Positions 49,630-58,829 are shown, numbered from the stretch's first letter. The stretch: DNA of 64,000 nucleotides from UBA6168 sp964508135 (GCA_964508135.1 CAZDSU010000033.1:7280-71279), one strand, 5' to 3'. Numbers and translations: made by a program. Notes: generated by a model from the sequence alone, not told the origin.

Positions 49630-50909
49630 GAAACTTGCTCAATGGGCAGCATGGGCGAAAGTTCCGATGGAGATGTAGTTGCTGCTGCTTTAGCAGGCTC
49701 GGGGTTTCGTTTTTTCATTGCCAAAAAGCCGAAGAAAGTGAACATGCAAATCGCCCCAGAGATGTACCACAAGGTGTCAAAACCATGATTTTCTGCGATT
49801 CTCATCGAAAAATACGGCCCCATGATATGCGCCAGCGAATAAGTCATGGAATACAGCCCCATGTACTTGCCCCGGTTGGCGTCCGTGGTGCGGCTGAGAG
49901 CGAACGAGTTGGCAAAAGGCATGTTGAAAATTTCGCCAACTGAAAGCGCAAACATGGACAGCACAGCGATAGCGAGGCTTTGCGGAGCGGAATTTAGCAC
50001 CACGTAGCCGAAGCCGTACATCAGTATGCCAGCGGCAATGCAGTTCATGCGCTTCATCTTGCGTTCAAGGGTGAACACCAGCGGCATTTCCATGAGGAAC
50101 ACAATTAGGCCGTTGAAGGCAAGCAACGCCCCAATCTGCCATTCGTTGAGATGTATCACCTTTTCGTAGTACACTGGTAGCGTGGAAATGAGCTGTAAAA
50201 AAACCGTGGCCCCCAACGTGGTCAGCAATAGAAAAACTAGGTATTGAGTGTCTTTATATGGTGATTTAACTGGTTGTTTATCAATAACTTGTTTTGAGGA
50301 ATTGGATTCAATGGTTACATTTTTAGGCTTCAAAAGTACCCGAAAGAAAATGGCTGAAGCGATGCATGTGATGCCGTCCACCCAAAACAGCATCTGGTAG
50401 CCCTTCCAAGCTGCCAGCACACCACCGATTGCCGGACCGATGGTGAAGCCCAAGTTGATGGACATCCGCATAAGGGAGTAGGAGCGGGTACGGTTTTCCG
50501 GCGTACTGTGCGCCGCCAATGCCGCCATAGTGGCTGGGCGAAATGCTTCACCAATGCTACTGAGCAGGTAAATCATGACGTAGATGCCGAGCAGGCTTTT
50601 CACAAAACCTAAAACAATGAACAGCGCACCACCCAAGAATAGCGACCAAAAAAGCACACGATGGTAACCTATTTTGTCTGAAAAATGCCCGCCAAGGTAG
50701 GAGCCGGTGAGGGAGCCGAAGCCGAAGATTGTCATGGCAATGCCAGCCTGTTCCAATGAAAAGCCCAGCTCGGTCGTGAGGTAAATGGACATGAACGGAA
50801 GCACCATCGTGCCGCTCCTGTTAACGAATGAAGCCAGCGAAATCAGCCAAGCTGAACGGGATAACCCAGAAAATGACGCTAAATAATTGGAAAAGGTACG
50901 GGCCAACAT
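49626..50909 (-). CDS. MFS transporter
   Basis: 427 residues with twelve predicted membrane helices. It starts MLARTFSNYLASFSGLSRSA. The MFS signature between helices 2 and 3 appears as GSYLGGHFSDKIGYHRVLFW, and the central loop is Lys/Ser-rich (about 205-225). Related drug-efflux-type MFS proteins export small molecules; the substrate is not readable. The last residues (PMLPIEQVS) and the TAA stop run into the inverted repeat of the adjacent MITE-like element, so the original C-terminus may have been altered. A bidirectional hairpin terminator lies at 51021-51054. Confidence 0.88.
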   Translation of the reverse strand: MLARTFSNYLASFSGLSRSAWLISLASFVNRSGTMVLPFMSIYLTTELGFSLEQAGIAMTIFGFGSLTGSYLGGHFSDKIGYHRVLFWSLFLGGALFIVLGFVKSLLGIYVMIYLLSSIGEAFRPATMAALAAHSTPENRTRSYSLMRMSINLGFTIGPAIGGVLAAWKGYQMLFWVDGITCIASAIFFRVLLKPKNVTIESNSSKQVIDKQPVKSPYKDTQYLVFLLLTTLGATVFLQLISTLPVYYEKVIHLNEWQIGALLAFNGLIVFLMEMPLVFTLERKMKRMNCIAAGILMYGFGYVVLNSAPQSLAIAVLSMFALSVGEIFNMPFANSFALSRTTDANRGKYMGLYSMTYSLAHIMGPYFSMRIAENHGFDTLWYISGAICMFTFFGFLAMKKRNPEPAKAAATTSPSELSPMLPIEQVS

Positions 50910-51020
50910 ATGCGGTCAAGGTTAGCTTGTGACAGTTTTTTGCGAAGGAACTGTATTTATACCACTAAAATCGAAACAAAGTTCTGTTTGGAAAGATTTT
51001 TTGCAAAAAGATTGAAATAA

Positions 51021-51054
51021 AAAAAGGAAAAGGCGTGGTTGCCTTTTCCTTTTT
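51021..51054. terminator. Bidirectional intrinsic terminator
   Basis: AAAAAGGAAAAGGC pairs exactly with GCCTTTTCCTTTTT around a 6-base loop (14 bp). On the minus strand it ends the anti-sigma gene transcript (stop at 51127) before the MFS gene. Confidence 0.8.
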
Positions 51055-51126
51055 GCATTTGTGCGCTATGGCAAGTTTGTAGTCGCTTCCCAATACGCCA
51101 ATACGCCAACTTACCTACGCGCCGTC

Positions 51127-51906
51127 TCACAATTTTTTTCTCAAATCCTTTGCCTCCAGCACCATGATTTCACCAGACTCGATAAACTTATCCAAGCGAG
51201 CCTTGGCTTCGGCCTTGTTGCCTTTCTTCAGGTCGCACAGGATAAGGTACCACGCTGCCTTTTTTGAATAAACGCCTGTCCCGTTGGCCACGGTGCTGAG
51301 GTAGGCGCTCGCCTTGTCAGTATGATTGGCTTCCAGGTTGGAAAGACCAGCAAAAAACCTTGCTGCCTCATTGTCGGGCTGTTGTTGCAGCGCCCGCTCA
51401 AAAAGCATGTTGGCTTGGCTAAACTTATTTTCGGAGTAAGCATTAAGCGCTTGCGCAAAATTGGGGTCAACATCCGAAAGCCCAGGCCTACGGAGACTGA
51501 CCGGGATATCGTTCTCGTAGGTGTTGTGGTACTTTGCGTAAAGCTCAGGACCACTCGCTGACTTAAAAAAGGAGAAATAAGCAACAGCCCCTACTACAAG
51601 CATGGCAGCTATTGCGATTGCCTGACGGAAATAGCCACCCGGTTGCAGCTGGCGAACCTTGGCGGTAGTTAGCTGACCTGGAAGTTTTCTACTAAAGGCT
51701 TCAAAATCTTCCAGGTCATCTGTCAGGTGGCTGCCCGACTCCTCGCAGCCGTCAACGGCATCGGAGCAAAGCGGGCAGTCCAGCAGGTGGTCTTCCACCC
51801 GCCGCAACCCATCTCTCGACATGTGGCCGCTGAGGTATTGCCTTAATTCCTCTTGGCTGACACATGCGGTGGGTCTAAAAAATCGTTGTTGTAAATTTCC
51901 GTCCAT
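51127..51906 (-). CDS. Anti-sigma factor-like membrane protein with zinc-finger and TPR
   Basis: 259 residues. The N-terminal cytoplasmic part has the anti-sigma zinc-finger pattern HxxxCxxC in VEDHLLDCPLCSDAVDGC (His40, Cys44, Cys47). A membrane helix (AIAIAAMLVVGAVAYFSFF) lies at about 95-113. The periplasmic part (115-259) has tetratricopeptide-like helices (ALNAYSENKFSQANMLFERA, LQQQPDNEAARFFAGLSNLE, AWYLILCDLKKGNKAEAKAR). The gene follows the ECF sigma gene by 25 bases in the same direction. It probably holds that sigma factor inactive at the membrane until a periplasmic signal is sensed. Confidence 0.83.
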   Translation of the reverse strand: MDGNLQQRFFRPTACVSQEELRQYLSGHMSRDGLRRVEDHLLDCPLCSDAVDGCEESGSHLTDDLEDFEAFSRKLPGQLTTAKVRQLQPGGYFRQAIAIAAMLVVGAVAYFSFFKSASGPELYAKYHNTYENDIPVSLRRPGLSDVDPNFAQALNAYSENKFSQANMLFERALQQQPDNEAARFFAGLSNLEANHTDKASAYLSTVANGTGVYSKKAAWYLILCDLKKGNKAEAKARLDKFIESGEIMVLEAKDLRKKL

Positions 51907-51931
51907 TGGAGCAATTATATTTTCTGGAAAT

Positions 51932-52543
51932 TTATGTTGTGTGTTTTCTCAATTCCTTTTCCAGCAGAATCCGCAAGTTCCGCTTACCATTTTGCAGGTA
52001 ACTTTTCACCTGTTTCTCTGTAAATCCAGTTTCAGTAGCTATTTCCCGGTAACTCTTGTCGTCGTAAAAAAATAGGCGGATGCAAGTTTTTTGCTCGTCA
52101 CCCAACTGCCCAACCGCCCTTTCGACCTCTTGTTCCATGCTTGGATTGGCGTTGAAGAGAGCGGCGAAACCGTCGTTTTCCATAAAGTCGTCCGGCGAAT
52201 TTTCCAGGTGGTTGTACCTCGCCAGCTTCTCCGACTCGGCCTTCCGATGCCGCAGCTTGGCGATGCACTCATTGCGGGAAACCGTGTACAGGTAAGCCTT
52301 AAATGATTTGACGTCCGCCGTGGGAAGCTTGATGAAAAGAATCTTGAACACGTCCGAAACCACGTCCCGACTTTCATCCTCATTTTTCATCAGCTTTAGG
52401 CAAACGCCGTAAGCCAGGTGCATGTACCGGCGGTACAATTCCTCAAAGTACGTTTGCTGTTGCGTCGCTGAAAACCTGCTCACCAGTTCCTCGTCCGAGA
52501 GCTGCTGGACAGCAGGTTGCTTATTTAAAAAGCGGATGGCCAT
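51932..52543 (-). CDS. ECF-type RNA polymerase sigma factor
   Basis: 203 residues. Region 2 includes YFEELYRRYMHLAYGVCLKL and ESRDVVSDVFKILFIKLP, with FKAYLYTVSRNECIAKLRHR. Region 4 includes LGDEQKTCIRLFFYDDKSYR and EIATETGFTEKQVKSYLQNG with KRNLRILLEKEL. It is distinct in sequence from the sigma factor at 3.9 kb. Its downstream partner is the membrane anti-sigma-like gene, so the pair forms an envelope-signal switch. The regulon is unknown. The upstream gap holds a large word-built inverted repeat. Confidence 0.92.
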   Translation of the reverse strand: MAIRFLNKQPAVQQLSDEELVSRFSATQQQTYFEELYRRYMHLAYGVCLKLMKNEDESRDVVSDVFKILFIKLPTADVKSFKAYLYTVSRNECIAKLRHRKAESEKLARYNHLENSPDDFMENDGFAALFNANPSMEQEVERAVGQLGDEQKTCIRLFFYDDKSYREIATETGFTEKQVKSYLQNGKRNLRILLEKELRKHTT

Positions 52544-52559
52544 TCTATTATTTGAAATT

Positions 52560-52690
52560 AGACTTTAGACACAAGACTTTAGACTTTAGAGGCGGCGAAG
52601 CCAAATTTGCATTGCCAGGGCGTATCAGCTTATCTTTCTTGAAGCTCATCAGTCCCCATCTAAAGTCTAAGGTCTCCTGTCTAAAGTCCA
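52560..52690. repeat. Word-built inverted repeat upstream of the sigma gene
   Basis: The left arm (52560-52591) is made of AGACTTTAGACACAAGACTT and AGACTTTAGA. The right arm (52657-52690) is its approximate reverse complement (CTAAAGTCTAAGGTCTCCTG and CTAAAGTCCA). The loop is about 65 bases. The word ACTTTAGA also appears in the yceD-rpmF gap. No gene lies in this 291-base gap. Confidence 0.7.
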
Positions 52691-52834
52691 ATTCTGGAAA
52701 CGGGCGTAAAAATAGTAAAATCGGTGGCTGTGCGGCTTTCGGTTGGGCTTTTGTTTCAATGCTTGCCCGAACTCAGCGTCCTTTCGTAACTTTCCGCTTC
52801 GTTTAAACCAATTTTCAAACCAAAAGCCACCGAC

Positions 52835-54709
52835 ATGGCCAATTACAAAATCAAAAGCGGCAAGGGCGTCCTTGTTTTGCAAAAAAGCGCCAGCCTAGTG
52901 GGCCTCAAGGGCAAAAAGAAGGCCGACATTTCCAACGCTGACTTCGTTCGACAAGAAGTACTGCCAAATCTGGGCGGCTTCAAGGTCGTCACCCTCCAAA
53001 AAGACGGCGCAACCCTCGACGACAAGCTCGACGAGGTGCGCCGACGAAAAGAGGTGGAGGTGGGCACCCATGTCTATTTTGCCGAAGGCAGCAAAAAACC
53101 GCTCGTGCCCACGGGCGAAATCTTCATCATCTTCCAGCAGGGCGTGGACGAGGGCGAGCAATTGATGGTGCTCGACGAGTACAAATTGGCTCTCGTAGAG
53201 CGCCGCAGCGCCGACCAGGTCACCGTCAAAGTAACCAAAGAATCACCCAACCCGCTCAGAGTTGCAGAGGCGCTTCAAAAAATTTCGATGGTGAAAATGG
53301 CCGAGCCGGATCTCGACATGCTGCTTGAAGAATACGCCTTCGCCATGCCCAGCGACACCTTCCTCGCCGAGGAGTGGCACCTCAAGAACGACGGCTTCAT
53401 CCCCAGCGGGCAGTACACCACAAAAAAGGGCGCTGACGCAAAAATCGTGGATGCCTGGAAACGCCTCGACAGCCTCGGCTCCACGGATATTGTGATAGCG
53501 GTAATTGACAACGGCATCGACATCTCGCACCCCGACCTCAAGCCCAAAGTCTATCGCCCATGGGACCTTTGGACACAGAGCGATCGCCTCTCCGACGGTG
53601 ACCCTGACTTCACGCACGGTACCCCCTGCGCCAGCCTCGCAGTGGCCATGGCCAACGGGCAGGGCATGGTGGGCGTGGCACCAAACGCCAAGTTTATGCC
53701 CGTGAGCGGTACTTCATTCAGCGTGCGTGCCACCGAGGAAATGTTTGACTACTGCGTAAAAAGCGGTGCCGACGTCATCAGTTGCAGTTGGGGCACCACC
53801 GATACCCGCTACACACTCAACTCGCTCAAGGAAGAGGCCATCGCAAAGGCTGCCCGTGAGGGGCGCAAGGGCAAGGGCTGCGTCATACTTTTTGCCGCAG
53901 GCAACGAAGGCGTTGACTATGTGAACTTCTACGCCGCCCACCCCGACGTCATCTGCGTGGCCGCATGCGATAGCAAGGACCGCTACGCCAGCTACTCAAA
54001 CCAAGGTGCCGAGGTCAGCGTCTGTGCACCATCGAACGGCGACTGGCCGCTTATCGCCGCCCGTGCTTGGTGGGATACCGGCACCACCGTGCGGGGCGAG
54101 GGTGCCTTTAAGTTTTGGGCCGACGGCGTGGATAGGGTAGGGCCCTACAAACACTTCGGCGGTACGAGCGGTGCAACCCCAATCGTGGCGGGTATCTGCG
54201 CCCTGGTGCTCTCTGCAAACTTGAAGCTGACGGCCAAGGAAGTCAAGGAGATTTTGCAACAAACCGCCGACAAGATTGGCGACGCCAGTGAGTATAAAAA
54301 CGGTCACTCCCGTAAGTTTGGCTACGGTCGGGTCAACGCAGACAAGGCCGTGGCCGAGGCCATCCGCCGCCGGGACGCGGCATCAAAGCCCAACGTGACG
54401 GAGGTGGCAACGCCCGTGATTTCGGGGCAGGGGCTATTCCGTTTTAGCGTGGAGCGGCAGCCGTCTCAGGGCTTTTCGGTGCAAACGGGCGTGTATGCCG
54501 ATTATGGCAACGTGCTCATTGCAGCGGAAAAGTTGCAAAAACAGTTCAGCCAGCCCATCGTCGTCAATATTAATCAGTTGGCTGGCAAAACGGTGTACAA
54601 GGTGCTGGTTGGGGCGTTTGACAAAAACGCCGATGCAAGCACTTTGCAAAAAGCGATGAAGGCCGCCGGGGTGGATGGGTTCGTGAAGGATTTGAAGGGG
54701 ATGGTGTGA
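52835..54709 (+). CDS. S8 subtilisin-like protease with C-terminal SPOR-like domain
   Basis: 624 residues without a signal peptide. Residues 1-170 are a basic or mixed prodomain-like region. The subtilase domain (about 215-520) has all three catalytic motifs: Asp225 in IAVIDNGIDISHPDL, His261 in THGTPCASLAVAM, and Ser445 in GGTSGATPIVAG. The oxyanion Asn is in ILFAAGNEGVDY. The last 85 residues (FSVQTGVYADYGNVLIAAEK, VVNINQLAGKTVYKVLVGAF) form a SPOR-like domain, which in exported proteins binds peptidoglycan. The combination without an export signal is odd; either the start is wrong or another route is used. A terminator follows. Confidence 0.87.
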   Translation: MANYKIKSGKGVLVLQKSASLVGLKGKKKADISNADFVRQEVLPNLGGFKVVTLQKDGATLDDKLDEVRRRKEVEVGTHVYFAEGSKKPLVPTGEIFIIFQQGVDEGEQLMVLDEYKLALVERRSADQVTVKVTKESPNPLRVAEALQKISMVKMAEPDLDMLLEEYAFAMPSDTFLAEEWHLKNDGFIPSGQYTTKKGADAKIVDAWKRLDSLGSTDIVIAVIDNGIDISHPDLKPKVYRPWDLWTQSDRLSDGDPDFTHGTPCASLAVAMANGQGMVGVAPNAKFMPVSGTSFSVRATEEMFDYCVKSGADVISCSWGTTDTRYTLNSLKEEAIAKAAREGRKGKGCVILFAAGNEGVDYVNFYAAHPDVICVAACDSKDRYASYSNQGAEVSVCAPSNGDWPLIAARAWWDTGTTVRGEGAFKFWADGVDRVGPYKHFGGTSGATPIVAGICALVLSANLKLTAKEVKEILQQTADKIGDASEYKNGHSRKFGYGRVNADKAVAEAIRRRDAASKPNVTEVATPVISGQGLFRFSVERQPSQGFSVQTGVYADYGNVLIAAEKLQKQFSQPIVVNINQLAGKTVYKVLVGAFDKNADASTLQKAMKAAGVDGFVKDLKGMV

Positions 54710-54742
54710 CGAAAATTTTGCAACGAGAAAAGTTGTTGGCCT

Positions 54743-54777
54743 AAAAGCCTGCACCAGCACCAGGCACAGGCTTTTTT
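54743..54777 (+). terminator. Intrinsic terminator of the subtilase gene
   Basis: AAAAGCCTG pairs with CAGGCTTTT, followed by more T, 33 bases after the stop. Confidence 0.85.
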
Positions 54778-54842
54778 GTTGGAAATTTTAGTTAAATCCA
54801 TACCTTTATCTTTTACCTTTTATCATTTCAAAACCCACTAGT

Positions 54843-56678
54843 ATGAAAAAATTTATACAAACATCAACTTTTGCATTGTTCGTCTGCCTAATGGCCATTT
54901 CCACACTCAAGGCCCAAGGCCCTGATGCTTTTGGTTACATCTGGAAAAAATCCACCGACCCGGGAGGGCCAGTCTTCAACTGGATAGACATCACCACGGT
55001 AGGCACCGAAGTGACCGGGCTTGGCGACGACAATTCCGTGGCATTTTTGCCAATGGGTATGGATTTCCATTATTATTGGTCCGACTACGATAAGATAAAG
55101 ATAGGGTCCAATGGTTGGCTGAGTTTTGACAATGTATCGAACATAGCCTCCTGCTTCCCGGTAATCCCGACAGCAAACGCAATCAACAATCTCATCTGTC
55201 CCATGATGTCAGACTTGAATTTTGACAACAACTCGTCCGGCAAGATTTATACCTACCACGACCAAACGCCGGGCGACGAGAAATTCATCATCTCCTACGA
55301 AGGCGTGACGTTTTGGACAACAACCAACCCTATTTTTGGGTCCAATACTTTTCAGGTAGTCTTGTCCAATGCCGATAGTTCCATTACCTTCCAATATGCG
55401 GATATGGAACCCGACTTTACCTACAATTGCACGGGTTCAGGCAAAGTAGCAACAGGAATTGAAAACCTCACAGGCAATATTGGCCTGCAAGTATATAGCG
55501 GCATAGTACCACCTTCCAATCATGCCGTGAAGTTTTATTACCCGCAGGTAATAACCTTGGCCATTGTGGACGCTGCGCCTACGGCCAACCTCAATGCCGA
55601 AAACGAAGGCGTATTCTTTTTTCCGGGCAGCATGGCCACATTGAACACGACCGTTTCGAACACCGGCAATACGGCCATCACTTCGGATATCGCCGTGGGG
55701 GCAGAGGTGCGGTCGTTTCCTGACAACTCGCTAGTTTACACGGACGATCAAGGCATACCATCCCTAGCCGTTGGTGCTGAACAAACGGTAAATTTTGCCA
55801 GTGAAACAGTGGACTGGGCGCCTGGCACTTATGCTTTCGTTACGGCTGTCGTCAACAACGACGACATTAACCCATCCAACGATTTGAACACCACGGAAAT
55901 AAACGTGATTGACACGACCGGCGGCATCACCACTTTCGGATACGTCACGGGGGCCAACGCTGCGCCCTTTATTATCCAATGGGCTGGCGGTGGCGATGGG
56001 TCTGGCGGCGGTGGCATCGAGATAGAATCCCCATTGTACCCCATCATCATTGCCGGGGCCGAGGCTGGCATTGCCGGGGGTTCGATTGATGGGTTCACCT
56101 TCCGGGTATTTGACGACGATGGCCCGAATGGCAGCCCAGGCACGGAACTGACCTCGCTTTCGGTTGCGTCAAATGAATATGTTGCAGGTGCCTGGAACCA
56201 ATATTTATTCGATGTGCCCGTCACCATTACATCGGGTAGCTTCTACCTCGGCTGGTTCATGGAGGGCCCCACGGTCGGTTTGTTGGTGGAAATCGAAGGC
56301 CCAATATCCAACCGGGCTTATGAAATCCTGTCAAACTCATGGGCGAAGTACCGCTCTACGGCCGATATTATGCTGAGGGCCATTGCCGAAACGCCTGTCA
56401 TCATGAGCGGCATCGGCGATGTCGTGAAAGATTCCAGGCTACAGGTTTATCCGAATCCGAGCAACGGGACTTTCAGCATTGACAATAAGTTGGGAGACGC
56501 ACAAGTGATAAACCCACGGATTTTCAACACATTGGGTGCGCTTGTTTTTGAAGGAAAACAAGCCATACCTGCTGGCCAGCAATTAAAATTGCAGACCAAG
56601 TTACCGGCTGGCATTTACCATTTGGAGTTGAAGACCATGGATGGTAAAAGGGTCATTCGGAAGGTGGTGGTGGATTAG
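54843..56678 (+). CDS. T9SS-secreted protein with C-terminal sorting domain
   Basis: 611 residues. The signal peptide is MKKFIQTSTFALFVCLMAIS, ending near LKAQG. The N-terminal part (DAFGYIWKKSTDPGGPVFNW, IKIGSNGWLSFDN, FIISYEGVTFWTTTNP) resembles the galactose-binding/nidogen-like folds found in such proteins. The middle has a CARDB-like region (LNTTVSNTGNTAITSDIAVG). The last 80 residues are a type-A T9SS sorting domain (LQVYPNPSNGTFSIDNKLGD, GIYHLELKTMDGKRVI). It is an exported surface or secreted protein of unknown function. No partner genes are adjacent; a hairpin and a terminator follow. Confidence 0.87.
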   Translation: MKKFIQTSTFALFVCLMAISTLKAQGPDAFGYIWKKSTDPGGPVFNWIDITTVGTEVTGLGDDNSVAFLPMGMDFHYYWSDYDKIKIGSNGWLSFDNVSNIASCFPVIPTANAINNLICPMMSDLNFDNNSSGKIYTYHDQTPGDEKFIISYEGVTFWTTTNPIFGSNTFQVVLSNADSSITFQYADMEPDFTYNCTGSGKVATGIENLTGNIGLQVYSGIVPPSNHAVKFYYPQVITLAIVDAAPTANLNAENEGVFFFPGSMATLNTTVSNTGNTAITSDIAVGAEVRSFPDNSLVYTDDQGIPSLAVGAEQTVNFASETVDWAPGTYAFVTAVVNNDDINPSNDLNTTEINVIDTTGGITTFGYVTGANAAPFIIQWAGGGDGSGGGGIEIESPLYPIIIAGAEAGIAGGSIDGFTFRVFDDDGPNGSPGTELTSLSVASNEYVAGAWNQYLFDVPVTITSGSFYLGWFMEGPTVGLLVEIEGPISNRAYEILSNSWAKYRSTADIMLRAIAETPVIMSGIGDVVKDSRLQVYPNPSNGTFSIDNKLGDAQVINPRIFNTLGALVFEGKQAIPAGQQLKLQTKLPAGIYHLELKTMDGKRVIRKVVVD

Positions 56679-56687
56679 TGTATGGAG

Positions 56688-56721
56688 AAATGTCATCCCG
56701 ATTGAAGTCGGGATGACATTT
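56688..56721. terminator. Perfect 14-bp hairpin after the T9SS cargo gene
   Basis: AAATGTCATCCCGA pairs exactly with TCGGGATGACATTT around a 6-base loop, starting 10 bases after the stop. It is followed by a second hairpin. Confidence 0.7.
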
Positions 56722-56729
56722 CTGGGATG

Positions 56730-56765
56730 AAAAGCCTGCACTGCCATTCGGTGCGGGCTTTCTTT
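56730..56765 (+). terminator. Intrinsic terminator, second hairpin
   Basis: AAAAGCCTGCAC pairs with GTGCGGGCTTT (one wobble), then TCTTT. Together with the preceding hairpin it ends the T9SS cargo transcript. The remaining gap to 57017 holds CGCCAATGCGGAGGCG, repeats of the word CATTCACC, and a possible promoter, but no gene. Confidence 0.75.
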
Positions 56766-56788
56766 ATGGTAAAACAAACATGGTACAG

Positions 56789-56796
56789 TAGCTTTG
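56789..56796 (+). promoter_or_regulatory. Possible -7 box of nadE
   Basis: TAGCTTTG followed by CC, an exact TAnnTTTG match, but 221 bases before the nadE ATG, and no -33 element is clear. Confidence 0.3.
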
Positions 56797-57017
56797 CCGC
56801 GCTTTTTACCCATAAAAAACCGCCACGCAAAAGCGGGCCAAACACCGGTTCTTGACTTTGCTCCGCAATTTCGTTTGGAATGTTCTGTTTTCAAAAAACA
56901 TCATTTCAAAACCTACAAAACGACGCCAAACTAATAATCGGCTATAAACATGCGCCAATGCGGAGGCGTTGATGTACCACCCCATTCACCATTCACCATT
57001 TTATCATTCACCTTTCA

Positions 57018-58655
57018 ATGAAAATTGCCCTCGCACAACTCAACTTCTTCGTCGGCGACTTCGACGGCAACACCTCCAAGATGCTCAAGGCGGTGGAGGA
57101 GGCCAAGCAACAAGGCGCCGACCTCGTCGTGTTTCCCGAACTGGCCACTTGTGGCTACCCACCCCGTGACTTTTTGGAATTCGACGACTTTATTCGCCGC
57201 TCACAGCGGGCGGTGCTGAAGCTGGCCGAGGCGGCGCAGGGCATCGCCATCGCCGTTGGCTCGCCGAGCAAAAACCCCGTGGTGGAGGGCAAGGATTTGT
57301 ACAACTCCGCCTACTTCCTCGAAGACGGCAAAATCAAGCACGTGCAGCACAAGGCGCTGCTGCCGACCTACGACGTGTTCGACGAGTACCGCCATTTTGA
57401 GCCTGCCAAAGAGTTCAAAGTGGTGGAGTTCATGGGCAAAAAAATTGCCCTTAGCATCTGCGAAGACCTCTGGAACCTCGGTAACGAGAACCCGCTCTAC
57501 ACCGTCGTGCCGCTCGACGAGATGATGCCGCAAAAGCCTGACCTCATCGTGAACCTGAGCGCCTCGCCGTTCAACTACGAGCACGCCAAGAGCCGCATCC
57601 ACGTGCTGCGGGCCAACGTGCAGCGCTACGGGTTGCCGATGGTGTACGTGAACCAAATCGGCTCACAGACGGACATCATTTTCGACGGCGGTTCGCTCGT
57701 GGTTTCGCCCGACGGCAATATTTTTGAAGAGTTGCCCTACTGGGAGGAATGCGTAAAAACCTTTGATTTACAGGAAGTTATGAAGGGCGGGCGCAACGTG
57801 GAGCAGCCCAAGGAGAAGATTCCGCTCATCCACGATGCCTTGCTGCTCGGCATCAGTGATTACTTCAAGAAGCTCGGTTTTAAGCAGGCCATCCTCGGCC
57901 TCAGCGGTGGCATTGACTCGGCGGTGGTGGCCGTGCTGGCCGCCCGTGCGCTCGGCAAGGACAACGTGCGGGTGCTGCTCATGCCCTCGCAGTTCAGCTC
58001 CGACCACTCCGTGAACGACGCCCGTGAACTGGCCATCAACCTTGGCATACAATACGACATCGTGCCCATCGAGCCAGTGTTCGAGCAGTACATGGAAACG
58101 CTGAAACCGCACTTCTGGGGACACCCGTTCAGCATAGCAGAGGAGAACATCCAAGCCCGAATCCGGGGCATGTTGCTAATGGCCATTTCCAATAAATTCG
58201 GCAACATCCTGCTCAACACCACCAATAAAAGCGAGATGGCTGTTGGCTACGGGACGCTCTACGGTGACATGTGCGGTGGCCTCTCCGTGCTGGCCGATGT
58301 GTACAAAACGGAGGTGTTCCAACTGGCGCATTACATGAACAAAGATGGCATCGTCATCCCAGAGAATACCATCAGCAAACCACCGTCAGCCGAGCTTCGG
58401 CCCAACCAGAAGGACAGCGACAGCCTACCGGAATACGATATCCTCGACGCAATTCTCTACCAGTACATCGAGCAGCGGCAAGGCCCTCACGAGATCATCC
58501 GCATGGGCTTCGACGAGGCGACGGTTCGCCGGGCGCTGCGGCTGGTGAACATGAGCGAGTTCAAGCGTCACCAGGCTGCCCCCGTGCTGCGGGTATCGCC
58601 GAAGGCGTTCGGGGTGGGGAGGAGGTTGCCGATTGTGGGGAAATACCTTTCATGA
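57018..58655 (+). CDS. nadE: Glutamine-dependent NAD+ synthetase
   Basis: 545 residues. It amidates nicotinic acid adenine dinucleotide to NAD+ with glutamine and ATP. The N-terminal glutaminase (nitrilase-like) domain has the catalytic triad Glu41 (VVFPELATCGYPP), Lys112 (VQHKALLPTYDVF) and Cys148 (ALSICEDLWN). The C-terminal synthetase domain has the PP-loop ILGLSGGIDSAVVAVLAA near residue 294 and NTTNKSEMAVGYGTLYGDMC. The length fits the two-domain NadE of bacteria that use glutamine. It is followed by a 54-bp inverted repeat rather than a typical terminator. Confidence 0.96.
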   Translation: MKIALAQLNFFVGDFDGNTSKMLKAVEEAKQQGADLVVFPELATCGYPPRDFLEFDDFIRRSQRAVLKLAEAAQGIAIAVGSPSKNPVVEGKDLYNSAYFLEDGKIKHVQHKALLPTYDVFDEYRHFEPAKEFKVVEFMGKKIALSICEDLWNLGNENPLYTVVPLDEMMPQKPDLIVNLSASPFNYEHAKSRIHVLRANVQRYGLPMVYVNQIGSQTDIIFDGGSLVVSPDGNIFEELPYWEECVKTFDLQEVMKGGRNVEQPKEKIPLIHDALLLGISDYFKKLGFKQAILGLSGGIDSAVVAVLAARALGKDNVRVLLMPSQFSSDHSVNDARELAINLGIQYDIVPIEPVFEQYMETLKPHFWGHPFSIAEENIQARIRGMLLMAISNKFGNILLNTTNKSEMAVGYGTLYGDMCGGLSVLADVYKTEVFQLAHYMNKDGIVIPENTISKPPSAELRPNQKDSDSLPEYDILDAILYQYIEQRQGPHEIIRMGFDEATVRRALRLVNMSEFKRHQAAPVLRVSPKAFGVGRRLPIVGKYLS

Positions 58656-58672
58656 AGGTGATTTTGCGTGAA

Positions 58673-58726
58673 TCCTGCTGGTTAACCATAAATATTAGCG
58701 CTAAAATTTATGGTCAACCAGGAGGA
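58673..58726. repeat. 54-bp gapless inverted repeat
   Basis: 27-base arms meet without a loop at TTAGCGCTAA. They pair with three mismatches (TCCTGCTGGTT-AACCATAAATATTAGC against its partner). The position is just after nadE and 104 bases before the next gene. It is not followed by a T-run, so it looks more like a palindromic repeat element or binding site than a terminator. Confidence 0.75.
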
Positions 58727-58829
58727 TTATAGATGCAACTGTAGCTTTCTTCTAAATATATTTACCAAAAATTAAATACTGGGTTGTTGAATAGCTATTG
58801 AGCATCCCTCAATCTCATCCATCAAAATC

